Below are positions 50,792 to 63,119 of a stretch of DNA of 64,000 bases, piece by piece. The translations under genes and the position numbers were made by a program. The stretch comes from Macrobrachium rosenbergii (taxonomy: Eukaryota > Arthropoda > Malacostraca > Decapoda > Palaemonidae): the NCBI RefSeq assembly GCF_040412425.1, contig NC_089783.1:40711625-40775624 (forward strand). The letters run 5' to 3'. Below the pieces are notes generated by a model. The model was not told where the DNA came from and made no database searches. It saw only the letters and a program-made list of their open reading frames with translations. Positions within the stretch are counted from its first letter, which is position 1. Each line of letters begins with the position of its first letter.

Positions 50792-52470
50792 GTGAATAAC
50801 ATTGTTTTTAATGATTATTTCGTATTTAAAAGGATATTTTTGTCTTGGCCAAGAACTAAAGACATATGAAATTTGCGTGCAACAATGAATATAGACAGAG
50901 GAGCTTTTACTATAGGCTACTATAGAATTTTTGTATATAAGCAAAAAAGGTATGCATTCTATATCACAGTATCCATGTTACAAAGAATATTAAGTATAAT
51001 TTGAAAGTAAAAGAGCGTTTAGCAACAGTAAGCGGCTGATAAATCATGATTAAAACTGTGGCATAAGATTAACAGTAAAAATAACTCCATATGAAAAGTT
51101 GTTCAAGTGATCTCAGCAGCAGTCGGTGGAAAGGAAACTTCGTTCTTAGCCAACCTCTGTTGGCCCTTCTTGGGTAAACAACGTATATTCTTGGCCACAA
51201 CGAATGAGCTCTAAAAATAGAATTCCCATCAGGACTGCCGGTACATTTCATGAAATTTTTATCAATTCAAAATTTAATATCTGTCCTCGCATTAGTATCA
51301 TCTCCAAACTCCTGTGTATCTGTTGGGAATTCAGTATTTCCAATAATTTTATTCATCCTTATTCTCACAAAAAATTTTGATTCTTTTCTGATAACGATAT
51401 ACAGAACGGTTGGCTGTTCAAGATATAACTACATTTCCTCTGCTGTTCGATTGAATTACGCAATTTTGGCGGAATTTTCAGCGTAGACTAGATGATATGT
51501 AAATATTTGAACTCTAATGTAGCTAATTGTGTTTAGGAACATTTGAACGGGACTGGTCAAGGTTATGGTATTCGACAACTGAATTGATCCTAATGCAAAC
51601 TTCCCAGCCCGAGAAGAACTCTAAAAGAGTTCAGAGGTCTGGTTAAACAAATCATTTATAACTAACTAATGCAAACTACTGTTAAGATACTGAATAAGGA
51701 AACTACACTTTTATTATAAATTTTGACGGAATTAACACAATATTTTCAGTCGTTGTAGCTACATTACTTATCGTTATAATGGGAAATCAGAACTAGCTTC
51801 AAAAGGTTTAGGAGTTGGGGGAAAAATCGTTAACGGAGCTATACATGCTTCGACAGTTCATCGTTTCTACCTTACTATAAAAAAAAAACTCTTGCTACGA
51901 CGAATAGATCTCTCTGGCAAGGCTTTTAAAGATCTGCCCTGTTGCCAGTTTTACGAAAACAGGCTACTGACACGTGTGTGACAGACCTTTAAATGTCTTC
52001 GAGACAAACCCTGAGGCTATACTTATAAGATTTTTGGGGCTTTTGATTTCCAGGTACTTTAATCTCCTTCCTACTCCGCCCTGCGCTCTCTCTCTCTTTT
52101 CTAAATCTTACGGCTTTTTTTTTTTTTTTTTTTTTTACATATGATCACCTTATCTATTTTGTCAGTACTTGTAGATAGATGTACATTTATCATTATTACA
52201 CAATTAGATACTTAAAAGTATTTAATTAATGCTATAGAAATAGGTGATATATTTCTTGTTCATTTTTCGAAATACGAATTAAAATAAACTTCTTTGTCGC
52301 CTATATATTATCTATAACGAGGAGTAACGATCATAAGTTTTAAAAGACTACTTTTTTCAATCAAACTTTTTTCCACACCACCACTGAGGTAAAAGTCAAG
52401 GTGCGTTTTGTTTTTCGAGAGAGGTTTCCCCTGTAGGCCTAATCCTCTTTTTTATATATAATTTATTCAG
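50786..52470. other. No recognised gene
   Basis: AT-rich sequence. A short CT run (52086-52098) and a poly(T) run (52117-52137) are the only simple features. Confidence 0.5.
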
Positions 52471-52474
52471 AAAA

Positions 52475-52845
52475 CTAGTCATCAGAGCTATCAGCTATGT
52501 TGATGACAAAACTGTCAACCAACTTGTCTACAGCCACATCTTGCCGGGCATCCTCTCTTTGAATTTTCTCTACGTGCTCGCTGCATTCTTCCAGTTTTCC
52601 GCCGTGACATTGTTCGATGCTTCTTGCACTAAAATTTTAAGGTCTGCCAGTTTGAACGTATTCTTTTTCGCCATATAAGACTTCACTTGAGCCCAGTGTA
52701 ATTTTGATTGACCCAAGTTTCGTCGAGATACACGAATTTCTGCCCTGACTCCTTTGCGACGCTTCATCTCTCTCAAAAATCTTGACCGAGCTACAGTTAC
52801 ATCTTGCCTTTCCAAGAGAAATTTGCGCCCATCAACCTTCTTAAA
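52475..52845 (-). pseudogene. Tc1/mariner-like transposase relic, internally deleted
   Basis: The minus strand reads RKFLLERQDVTVARSRFLRE, then after a frameshift FVYLDETWVNQNYT (52736-52695), the block with the first catalytic Asp of IS630/Tc1-type DDE transposases. It then jumps with another frame change straight to WAQVKSYMAKKNTFKLADLK and NNVTAENWK, normally near the C-terminus. After a further one-base shift it ends CSEHVEKIQREDARQ to DSSDD with a stop at 52475-52477. The middle of the catalytic domain, with the other two acidic residues, is missing. It is a fossil with an internal deletion. No TIRs were found. Confidence 0.75.
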
Positions 52846-53064
52846 GAGAGAGAGAGACAGAGATCTGTCTATACGAATGTTTATTTTCTCTTGGCAAACT
52901 TACTGTTATGCTTTATTTCATATTTCCTTGCTTACCAATTTATTCTTTACCTACGATGTTAAGAAATCAAGGTATACGTAGAAACGAGAAATGCCTCCAG
53001 ACAATAATACCGTGATGACCGTGACCACCGAAAGTGCTCCCTAGAGAAAATCTAAGCTGCTTAC

Positions 53065-53131
53065 CCGTGGATTTAAACGCACGTGGATCCGTGTGTGAGG
53101 TACTGGCAACACCACCAAAATGAGATGCCAT
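53065..53131 (-). other. Possible minus-strand first coding exon
   Basis: CAATATGGCATCTC at 53135-53122 gives a start in fair context. The frame reads MASHFGGVASTSHTDPRAFK and reaches a consensus-like donor CACGG|GTAAGC at 53065. Reading through, the frame stops after 54 codons. It lies 220 bases upstream of the transposase relic on the same strand, but no acceptor there keeps the frame. It may be the N-terminus of that relic, an exon of something else, or chance. Confidence 0.25.
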
Positions 53132-53559
53132 ATTGATAGAAACTCTGATTCCGTTTCTTGCAATTGCTTAAAAAAACATTATCAATCGTGAACCTATGTA
53201 ATAGACTTGGAATTCTGCGTAACGAAAAAGGTTTAATTTGATATCTGTAATGGGAGAAATGATTTTATCTCGCTGTTGTTGTTATACATTTGGCATATAT
53301 GCCTTACCTGCAAAGACCCAGACAACCACGCCAGAGAGATCTATACATTTTAGAAAGAGTATCCCTCTTCACGCACCCCCAACCCCCGTCCATCCTCCTC
53401 TGTTTCCCACGTCAGTCTCAAAAGCCAAACGCAAGTGTACGATAATATTACTTTATATGTAATTTCCCTCTGATACAACGTCTTATCTAATAAAAAAAAT
53501 CACATATAAAACCATGAATCACGTTGTAGTTTGTTCGTAAACTTTTTTCTTTGTCAGGT

Positions 53560-53760
53560 CATTTTGTTTCTTTTGAAATAAGTGAATATATACTAACAGG
53601 AAAGGAAACGTCTCCACCAATAAGGCTTGCCTTTGAGACGAATTCATTCATATTTTCAACAGTTTCTACTACATAAACAAAAGCGGCGTTGCCATTTAGC
53701 GTGTCTAGTGAACGCAGTGGGCAAAAGGAGTCTTTTCCCTGACTGTACAACATCACAAGA
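53560..53760 (-). repeat. Dispersed repeat F, copy 2
   Basis: Inverse counterpart of 49068-49240. On the minus strand a 65-codon frame spans it (NGNAAFVYVVETVEN inside). The other copy has stops in the matching frame, so coding is not supported. Confidence 0.7.
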
Positions 53761-54240
53761 ACGGCGAAAAAAAACGCTATTTTGCTTGCGATAACTTCAG
53801 TAACAATAGGCTTACTTTTTCTAAATATTTAATTCAGACATAGCACAACCCACTGACGGCCGAATATATTTCACTAGCTGTAGGTATTTAATTTGAATCT
53901 TGGTGATTCGCTAGCGACCGCAACACCGAAGTACCACTAATACACATCCTATGATCCTAATAACTTTCCCAAGACCAACTTCGTTATTTTTTCAGCGGGT
54001 CATTTTATACAAATCAAAACTTTGGACCAAAATATATACAGTATAGATTCATATGCACCTGATTGTTATAATTAACTATATATATGACAATTAATGATTG
54101 TGCATATTAGTACTTTTTTCCAAAGTCTGTGGGGGAATCCTTATTTTTCTCGACACACAAGCGGGCTATCAGTAATATCCACACTAGCCACTTCTGGCAC
54201 CCGGCCGCAAATTCCTGAGATGTATGCTAGCATAGCACCA
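53761..54240. other. No recognised gene
   Basis: AT-rich sequence without recognisable features. Confidence 0.5.
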
Positions 54241-54440
54241 GCGCCGGTTTTTTTTTGCCATGCCCCTAGGTAAGGTTGGGTTAGGTTAGTACCTCTAAAT
54301 AAATTGGGCGTGGAAAACAGATTTTCAAAAAAATTCCATTGTTAGTTTCTAAGATATGGTGTCCGCTTTTTTCAGGGAAAGGCCCCGGTACTCGGTTACA
54401 TCTTGGGAAAATGCCACCCAGCCACGGGTTTTGCCACGTG
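54241..54440 (+). repeat. Probable dispersed repeat with GGTTGGGTTAGGTTAG start
   Basis: The stretch GGTTGGGTTAGGTTAGTACC, TTTCTAAGATATGGTGTCCG and CTTTTTTCAGGGAAAGGCC resembles a repeat I recall from several arthropod genomes. It occurs only once here, so the call rests on memory and not on internal evidence. Confidence 0.35.
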
Positions 54441-54870
54441 TCCTAAACTATGTTGCAGCTTCTACTAACCTTGGAATCTCCGTTTTGAATTCTGCCATCC
54501 GGTAATCAAGTCTGGCGTGAAAATAGCCGATTGGAGTACCATTACTATTTGCATAAAGTCACTGTGCATTCCAGAGTCATCTCTGAATTTGATTCCCAAA
54601 ATCGTCGTTTACTTGTTGGCTCCTTTTGCCTAAATGTCACCTGGACCTTACAGGCCCGTAACGCTTACCCAAGTTCCTAGCAGTGCTGTCTACGTAACTC
54701 GGAAAACTAAAAAAAAATGACATTTAATTGTATTTCCTTAAACAGGAAAATAACCTTGCCAACAGGATACATAGTTTGGTCACCGAAAGGGATGAGAATA
54801 AATATTCTGCTGCTTACCTTGAACAATAAGTATGCTTTGAAGTTCAAAAAGTTTCTCCACAATTTTAGCA

Positions 54871-55344
54871 CTATGGAGGAATCTTGGGTTCTAAGTACGT
54901 AATTTCTTGCATCCTTCCCGTGTTTTTCATTCCAGATAAAACATTATTACCGGAGAACTGCACGAATAATTTTCTATATATTTTTGCTTCAAATATATGA
55001 TACCCTTCAGCACATAACGGAAACATCTGTCTGTCTTTCCGCAACATCCACAAAGCACCGACCACTTTCAAGCAAGCGACCGGACGCATTTTCTCCCCTT
55101 GAGCCGTAACCGGCAACTGACCACGTAAGCAGAGAGAAAATCTGGTTGTTCCGGTCCAGTAACAGTAGACGATGGTTCTAAACCTTACAATTTTTATATT
55201 GAAAAACACTAAAACACCTCTATCTATAATTATCCACCTACGTAAGTAGCAAGTATGAAGAATTGCAAATATTCTGTCAAAAGGATGCTGACATTTGCCT
55301 AGATCAAAGCAATTTAGAACCACACTGCCTATGACGTCTGTCAT
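54871..55344 (-). CDS. Unassigned 157-codon frame
   Basis: This is the longest minus-strand frame not made of repeats. It begins MTDVIGSVVLNCFDLGKCQH and ends near ITYLEPKIPP. Composition is mixed, with several Cys and aromatic residues, and no domain, signal peptide or membrane segment is clear. An alternative frame over the middle (RLLESGRCFVDVAERQTDVS) vaguely resembles the helix-turn-helix of Tc1-like transposases. It may be chance or a transposon remnant. No promoter or splice evidence was seen. Confidence 0.15.
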   Translation of the reverse strand: MTDVIGSVVLNCFDLGKCQHPFDRIFAILHTCYLRRWIIIDRGVLVFFNIKIVRFRTIVYCYWTGTTRFSLCLRGQLPVTAQGEKMRPVACLKVVGALWMLRKDRQMFPLCAEGYHIFEAKIYRKLFVQFSGNNVLSGMKNTGRMQEITYLEPKIPP

Positions 55345-56584
55345 ACTGATTATAATATATCATAAACATGTTAAATAAATAAGTGAGGCTGTATAAAAGT
55401 TACAAAATATAAGGCTGAATAAGGAACGATTTGGTTATTTCACCCCAGTCTCGAAAATCAACGTAAATAAATAAATTATTGACTCTTACGTCAGCAAATG
55501 GGAGGGGCTTCCTTCTACAGCGTTCATTTGTTTTCCTGTTCAAAGCCAGTTGTTTAATTTACCCTGAGAATTATACAAAAACACTATATGATGCAAAACA
55601 CTATTCAATTACATTTTCTTAATTACACAAATATTTGGCAACAGAGCCTTTTTTTCAACTGTTACTCATGATCTTGAGAGATGAAAAAGGAACACCCGGC
55701 TAATGAAACTGACGTCATCAATAATCCCAGCAGCTAAAATAGATATAAATAGAAAAAACTTAGATCTTATCGTAAACTAAATAGAAACATTATCATCGTT
55801 TGGCATTCACGACTTTATGAAAAGTTTATACGTGTCTATCCTAAAAAGTTTCATATATTTTCCTTATTAAAAATTCAGGTTTGATAAATTAATAAACTTT
55901 CCGAAATACAAAAATTCTTGAGGAAATTATGTATAATTTTCACGGGAGAAAGCATAAAGGTAACTCATAATAGTTACAAAACAATCAAATCATAGTTGAC
56001 TAAGGCAAATGTAAAAAGTCCATAAACTATTGTGATCGGAAAAAGGTTTCATCGGTTCGCTACCTACAAAATAATATAATTTCACGTTAACATGTTAATA
56101 CCTAAGTTCCCCAAACTCCATACATAATACGTATAGACGTATGTTCAACAGTTGCAAGAAATTTAAATTCCATTTTGGAAAGGCATCTACTAGCATCGAA
56201 TTGCTAAGGTCGTAGCAATCTTCAGTAAAGATTGATAATTTACAAGTTGGCTGCGTTAGGCCTAGACATATATTCCTCTTATCAGGGAATAACATCCGAT
56301 GTGTAAACACTCATGGCTATAATGAATACAGTGCGCATTTAAGGTGTTGCTTTGTAGAATTTTAACAACCGATGACAAGGCTACAGCCTTAGCGTATGCG
56401 ATATTGTAATGACGGGGCTCAAGGATCGTTTCAGCAACATGAAATATTATTATTATCACATTTCAGTAGATGAAACCTATTCACATGGAACAAGCACGCA
56501 GGGGCCACTGACTTGAAATTCAAGCTTCCAAAGAATGTTGGTTTCAACATCCCACCGTAGACGCCACAATGCAGCAGTAACTGA
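55345..56584. other. No recognised gene
   Basis: AT-rich sequence. Short minus-strand frames (56095-56459) overlap in several phases without domains. Confidence 0.5.
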
Positions 56585-56700
56585 TCTTGATCCAGTGCTT
56601 TTTTCATCGCCTTGGGGGAGGCGCGAACTCCCGACATCTGGGCGGCATGTCACGACACTATATAGCATCCATACCAGCGGTCCAGATAAATAGGGGGAAA
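56585..56700 (-). repeat. Possible tRNA-derived SINE fragment
   Basis: On the minus strand GTCGTGACATGCCGCC is followed by GATGTCGGGAGTTCGCGCC and TCCCCC. The GGAGTTCGCGCCTCC block resembles a pol III B box, and the stretch is GC-rich compared with its surroundings. No second copy is present in the window. Confidence 0.35.
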
Positions 56701-57091
56701 AAGGGAACGAAAGCTGCAATACTTGATATGTACGTTACGAGACAGTGGTGGGACTTTTCTAGGATCGCATAAACTGTTGTTTTGACCAAACGTCGCCCGA
56801 ATCAATTTTCGTCAAACAGTGCGACAGAAATTTGTCTTCAAAACTCACATTTTCCAGTGGATAAAACTAGCTTATGTTAACGAACCCTAGTAAAAAAAAC
56901 TTTATACTAATACTTTAGAATCATAGGAAATTATGAAAACAACGATTTACATGACAACGGTAATGTAAAAATCAAGTTTTAAGGAGCCGTTATTTTACAG
57001 TATATCAAAAATGCAGCTAATTCAAAACGACCTAAGCCTGAGCTTACTTCCCGCTTACTTTCAAATACGATCAAATGTAGCAAATTTTAGG

Positions 57092-57455
57092 AAGCGGTGG
57101 CCTGTAATAAAGCCACAGGAAAAAAAGCCACAGGAAAGTCATAATTTGGGCTAGGAAAAAGATCACAGGAAAACAGTCACATTAATTTATGGCGGCCGGT
57201 AATTAAGTCACAGGGTAAAAATTCACAATATTTCTTGGGGGTCATTATCTTTATGATATTTAGTCCTTTTTTTATGTTTATACGGTAATCACCAACGGGC
57301 TTGTACTAAACACGCCGCAAAGGCGGATACATACCGGGTTAAAGCCCATGGGGGTCACTATCTAGGAAAGATTATTGTGACTTTTTCCCCTTGACTTTTG
57401 TTCTGACTTTTTTTCTGTGAATTATTTTTCTGTGACTTTTTTCACATGGATTCTA
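57092..57455 (+). mobile_element. 'GTCACAGG' element E, copy 5, with one internal unit
   Basis: It starts GGTGGCCTGTAATAAAG, has one internal unit (ACCAACGGGCTTGTACTAAA, CGCCGCAAAGGCGGATACAT) at 57292-57340 and ends CACATGGATTC. It is the copy with the simplest full layout. Confidence 0.85.
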
Positions 57456-57522
57456 CGAAGCAATTCAAGATTTACCAAAGTGGTCATTTGTAATTTGTAA
57501 TACTCAAATAATGATTTTCAGC

Positions 57523-57531
57523 TAAAAAAAA

Positions 57532-57565
<34 letters not shown>

Positions 57566-57570
57566 TATAT
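57523..57570. repeat. Poly(A) run followed by (AT)n
   Basis: About 27 A residues are followed by about 10 AT units. Confidence 0.95.
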
Positions 57571-58392
57571 CTTAATTCTGTTAGATCGGCCATTCGTTTT
57601 CTTTCTCGAATGAGCCAAGTCCCATTTTCTTTCTTTCCACTTCAAAACTGATCGTTTTCGCGTCTAGAATATGCTCCTACTGTGGCGACCTGATTAAAAC
57701 AAAATCTCGATAAAAGCTGACCTTAAATCATATTCGAATAAGGCTTTGATGGTGCAGGTAGGCATGGACCTTACGCTAGTTTGATCAAGATGTGTTCTGC
57801 AAAGTTTCAATCATGTTTCAATCATCATATTTGCTAACAGTATTCGACATTAATCCGCTTCAGAAAACCATCTTAAGTTTTTTTTTTTTTTGCAAAATCA
57901 TTCTCTATGCTTAACCAAAATACACAATGCGATAATATTTTGTATTTCCTCATTATAGTTTCCTTTCACATTTAATTTTTTCTCGTCATATTATTGTTTT
58001 CAAATATTATCAGAAGTACACTGGACAGCCTATTTTGCCATTAGCAATTTGCTCAGCAAAATATTACATGGCAAAGACAAGTTTCATTTATTCCTTGCCC
58101 CAAGTGCTTGTGCAACCCAAAACATCAACTTCGTTTGCAGCGTCTGTTGAGTGTCTCATTCCCTATACTCAACAGGCTGAGCAAGCAAAGCTCTGAACGG
58201 CACGTCCAATCTTTTAAATTTCAGTATCCCCATAAAATTTACCTGTGTAACAGAGTCTGTTTTATCACATAATTATCTAAGTATATGATAGTGACTCGCA
58301 GTGCGGACCAAGAAGACGAGAACGTGTGCACATATGCAGATATACCTCATAGGGTATAAATCCTGACCTGTTTCTCCTTTAGTTTTCCGAAA

Positions 58393-58393
<1 letters not shown>
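57571..58393. other. No recognised gene
   Basis: AT-rich sequence without recognisable features. Confidence 0.5.

Positions 58394-58438
<45 letters not shown>
58394..58438. repeat. (CT)n microsatellite
   Basis: About 22 CT units. Confidence 0.98.
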
Positions 58439-59064
<626 letters not shown>

Positions 59065-59533
59065 CAGTTGGGTCAAAGCAGGGGAGATACAAGAAAGATA
59101 GTAAGACTTCTACACAAGGATTGGAAGAAGCAAGCTTCAGGCTATATGAATAATATGTAAGAAATATCGTCCTTCAAGAAAATAAAGCTGGACTGTCCAA
59201 TGGAAAATAGAGAAAAAGCATAGTTTTATAAGGCGAACTGTTTGTGAAATATATGATGTAGAAAACTGGTTGATGGGAGGATGGCAAAGAAGAAATAATT
59301 TATAAGGTAACCGAGTAAAAAAAATAATAAAAAGATCAGTTTTAAGGTTGGGTGTATAAGAGAAACAGACAGGAAGGATACCATAAGGGTGAGGAAGGAT
59401 CTGTGGTAAATATTTTTTTTTTTTTTTACAAAAAGCACGAAAGTGTAGTTGATGGAGGTCGATATGGAGCTTATATGTTCGGCACTCATCCTTCAGGTTT
59501 TCATACTTCAAGTATAAGGTTTCCTGTCTATAA
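59065..59533. other. No recognised gene
   Basis: A-rich sequence (plus strand) that ends at the boundary of dispersed element B. It may belong to a larger repeat, but no second copy lies in this window. Confidence 0.4.
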
Positions 59534-59848
59534 AACCCCCGTAGGGGAGTAGTGCCATCAGTGCACCTCACGCAGTGCACTGTAGGTATTGCTTAAGGTT
59601 CTTTTCAACATCGCCTCGGCACCTAGTTGCAAACCCTTTCATTCCTTTTACTGTACTTTCGTTCTTATTAGCTTTCCTCCATTTCACTTTCCACCTTCTC
59701 CTAACAATTTGTTCTCAGTGCGACTGCAAGGTTTTCCTCCTTTTACACCATGAAAACCTTAACTCTCAATTTCCCTTGTAGCGCTGAATGACCTCATAGG
59801 TCCCAGCGCTTGGCCTATAGCCTAAGTTTTACATTCCAGTTCCATTTC
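59534..59848 (-). mobile_element. Short dispersed element B, copy 2
   Basis: Inverse copy of 6777-7092. The plus strand starts CCCCCGTAGGGGAGTAG and ends with GCCTATAGCCTAAGTTTTAC and CATTCCAGTTCC. TGAATGACCTCATAGGTCCC corresponds to the conserved block of copy 1. The hairpin at 59559-59582 (CAGTGCAC / GTGCACTG) is perfect. Confidence 0.8.
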
Positions 59849-60495
59849 CTGTCTATGGTAAAAATGAAACATGCAATTTTTCTTTTACTAGAAAGTCTTG
59901 CTCCTCAGTATGCTAATTTTTGTTATTCTCTGCTCCTACATAATAATCTTCTACATACAAATAAACCTATCATCACACTTTCTTGTTTAAAGTGTTGGAA
60001 AAACCTTGAATGTAGCCTTGACAGAATCATTCGAAGTTCAGTTTGCACAAGAAATCTGCTTCTCTGTCTCTTTCTCTCATGAATTATTGGCGTGTGTAGG
60101 TTCAAGTGAATATAATTCCTGACGAATATTTTGGAGATAATTATGTAACGAGGTGTCACTGATCCTTAATTTTTTTATTATTTTATTTTTTTTAGTTCAG
60201 GGCTTATCGTCAAAGTAGGAAATGTTTTAAGTATTGCCGGTTGCTTAAATATCTTTAATTTATTTCGTATAATTTTTCCTTCAACATATTGCGAGGTATA
60301 TTTAAGTTTTTACAAACGTTGTTTTACAAGCTAGTGGCTAATGGCTTATGACTCAAGTAAGAAATGTTTTAAGCACTGACTGTCACAAAATATCTTTAAA
60401 TCATTTTATATATTTTTTTTCTGCGCATATTACAAGGTGTATTTGAGTTTTTACAGGTGTTATAACGAGATTTAAGTATGAATCAATTTTGTTAA
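59849..60495. other. No recognised gene
   Basis: AT-rich sequence. Short overlapping frames at 59810-60159 lack domains. Two diverged direct copies of TTAAG/AAATATCTTTAA and GAGTTTTTACA-type blocks occur at about 60175-60320 and 60340-60470, a weak duplication. Confidence 0.4.
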
Positions 60496-61088
60496 ATGGT
60501 TACTATTTTTGTGAACTATAGCCTTCCAGAATCAAAGTTTGTATTTGATGTATACTTTTCCCTAAACACAAGCGATGCTGCATGTTTTGGTATTCAGAGT
60601 GCCCTTCCCACCGGAAATACGACAAAGAATTCCTCTCTTTTGATGCATCCTGTTTCCGCTATGAGTGGTTTAGTGACGTCACTTGCGAGGAATCCGAGGA
60701 TGAGTTTGGAGCAAGAAAGGGTTTGGATTCCCTTTGATCCAGGAATCCCTCTCAGTTCTATTTCACCGTGTCTCGCAAGTTCACAGAACGTATTGGAATG
60801 TTTATCTTTTCAGTTACCAAAAAGGTTCTGGGTCTCATTTGTTCATCAAGGAATATTCACGTCACGCCGTCTGTGGAACACTGCTGCAGTTATAGAGATT
60901 CTCTCGACATATATTGTAGCGGAGTCAGACCTGAGAATTATGATTTTTGCTTAATAAAAGAAACATTTACTGGAGGGCCTTTGCCAGATGCAAAGGCAGA
61001 GACAAAGCTTCCTTGCATAAGCCCCCTGTGTGGTTTTAAGACTAAATCTTTGGCTGATGTGCGACGAAACCTTCAAGTTTCTACTTAA
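60496..61088 (+). CDS. Unassigned overlapping frames
   Basis: A 152-codon frame (60496-60954) and a Cys-containing frame that ends at 61088 overlap. The second reads PSVEHCCSYRDSLDIYCSG and then PLPDAKAETKLPCISPLCGF before its stop, and is open from a TGA near 60737. The latter has more protein-like composition, and a possible acceptor ATCTTTTCAG lies at about 60803-60812. No domain is recognised, and both may be chance. Confidence 0.15.
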
Positions 61089-61689
61089 GGGAAAACTCTG
61101 AAATGTTCATATTTACTCCTAAAATGATATCGAATGGATTTAAAAGTTGTAGAATAACGTGATAATTTTGGTTCCCCGTATATGTATTTTTTTACCTTGC
61201 CTGCAGACTGTTAGACCTATAAGGATTCAGGTATGTAATTCTTTATAGGTACTTTGGCTTCAAAAAGATATCTGCATTAAAAGTTTATTGTTTAGTGTAA
61301 TGGAAAAATTCCTGTGAAAAAATATATACGACAACAATACGATTATTAACTCGAAATAGATAGCAATTAGTCAAAAACGCCCCCAAGAAAAAAATTAATT
61401 CGATGACAAAAATCTGTAAAATAAAGGGTGAGAGATTTGTGTTGCAGAGCACTGTAGACCTTTCGGAGCAATTTGCATGGTAGAATGAAATAATATTAAG
61501 AGATCAGGTGAACATTTGTGTCCTATTGTTAGACTGAGAACCAGTGACTCGTCGTTATGCGCTAATTGAGCGCTTGCGTTCATTGTAGTGCAGAGTCTTT
61601 AATGCTTGATAGAGTACTATTTAAAATTTCATTCTGGTCTAGAATAAAATAAATTGTTTTTTCCCTCTCAGTACATTTGATAATGCTTT
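61089..61689. other. No recognised gene
   Basis: AT-rich sequence without recognisable features. Confidence 0.5.
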
Positions 61690-61690
61690 T

Positions 61691-62068
61691 AGTTTTCTGA
61701 ACAGAAAACTATTGTGCCTGCTTTGTCTGTCCGTCCGCACTTTTTTCTGTCCGCCCTCAGATCTTAAAAACTACTGACACTAGAGGGCTGCAAATTGGTA
61801 AGTTGATCATTCACCCTTCAATCATCAAACATACCAAATTGCAGCTCTCTAGTCTCAGTAGCTTTTATTTTATTTAAGGTTAAAATTAGCCATAATCGTG
61901 CTTCTGGCAACGCAATAACTCAGGTCACCACGGCCGGCTGAGAGGAGCATGGGCCGCGGCTCATACAGCATTACACCGAGACTACCTTAAGATAATTATA
62001 TTTTTTGTGGCCTTGATTATACGCTGTACAGAAAACTCGATTGAGCCGAAGAAACTTCGGCGCATTTT
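61691..62068 (+). mobile_element. Multi-hairpin dispersed repeat known from decapods
   Basis: The sequence (AACTATTGTGCCTGCTTTGT, CTGTCCGTCCGCAC, GGGCCGCGGCTCATACAGCA, TTATACGCTGT) matches a repeat I recall from several decapod genomes. It contains a terminal inverted motif AGTTTTCTG-AA-CAGAAAACT (61691-61710), a long hairpin (61766-61865), a possible ACAGC/GCTGT-closed stem (61967-62029) and a GCCGAAG-AAA-CTTCGGC hairpin (62045-62061). It has no coding frame. Only one copy occurs here, so the family claim rests on memory. Confidence 0.6.
61766..61865 (+). other. Long imperfect hairpin in decapod repeat
   Basis: AAAACTACTGA and CTAGAG.GCTGCAAATTGGTA on the left pair with TACCAAATTGCAG.CTCTAG and TCAGTAG.TTTT on the right. 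The stem is about 40 bp around a loop rich in ATCAT. Confidence 0.8.
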
Positions 62069-62567
62069 TTACTTTTTTTTTTTAAATCGAAGCTTTTATT
62101 GTGACCATATCATGGATTGGAGAATATAGGTTCACTATAAATTTCAGCGTTTGTCCAAAGTTCAAACTCACAAAGGTATTATTCCTTAAGTCAGTGAAAT
62201 CGAGTTATGTTACCAAAAGGCTAACAGATAGTACTTCATCCTAAAATAAAATTAAGGGAACACTGCAAATTTAGTGGCGCTCTAATTATAAACGAAATGC
62301 GCCTCTTCATGGCAGTAAAGCTTTCTTCCAATTTTGCTTAGACATACTAGATGGTTCTTCCGTCTTAAACAATAAATCCTAACGGATTTCAGTAAGAGAA
62401 CGTGCAGTTTTGCTGGAGGCAAAAAGCTAATCACATCATTTTATTATACAATGATCTACGGAAGAATCCTAAAACTTTCATCACACAAATAACCTTCATC
62501 TGTTGTTTCTCCGGCTTTGAATATCTATCAGATCATGGAGTGAATATTAGTTTATAAGTATGCTAAA

Positions 62568-62571
<4 letters not shown>
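62069..62571. other. No recognised gene
   Basis: AT-rich sequence without recognisable features. Confidence 0.5.

Positions 62572-62655
<84 letters not shown>
62572..62655. repeat. (GA)n microsatellite
   Basis: About 42 GA units. Confidence 0.98.
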
Positions 62656-62661
<6 letters not shown>

Positions 62662-62950
62662 TCATTTACAATAATAGGTTTCTCACAACAATATACAATT
62701 TCAGTAATGAGTCAAGTCCGTTTATAAAAGTATTCTTCAAAATTTCACTGTTATATATTTCCATTTTATTAAAGTTACCACTTCCGTTTGCACAAATGGT
62801 CCAGATCAACTTGCAATTTAACCTAAATCTCTCAGCCAGAGTGGAAATGGATGGTTATCTGTCATTGCAATATACACGTTTATACTGAATGGAATCAATC
62901 ATATTTAAAAAAAAGGTAAGATATACACAGTAAGTAGAGGAATGGATGCA

Positions 62951-63012
<62 letters not shown>

Positions 63013-63049
63013 TATATACATATAATATATATTAATCTATATATATTTA

Positions 63050-63089
<40 letters not shown>

Positions 63090-63092
63090 CAC
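62951..63092. repeat. Two (AT)n tracts with CATA-rich spacer
   Basis: AT runs at 62955-63009 and 63057-63085 are separated by CATATACATATAATA-type variants. Confidence 0.95.
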
Positions 63093-63119
63093 ATATACAT
63101 GCATAAATTATGTATGTAT

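Noticed and set aside
54265..54290. GGTTGGGTTAGGTTAG as an interstitial telomere (TTAGG) tract
   Set aside because: Only two or three imperfect units are present, and they form the start of what looks like a dispersed repeat.
60671..60685. TGACGTCA (CRE-like palindrome), also at about 55711
   Set aside because: Single 8-base matches are expected by chance in this length, and no promoter context was found.
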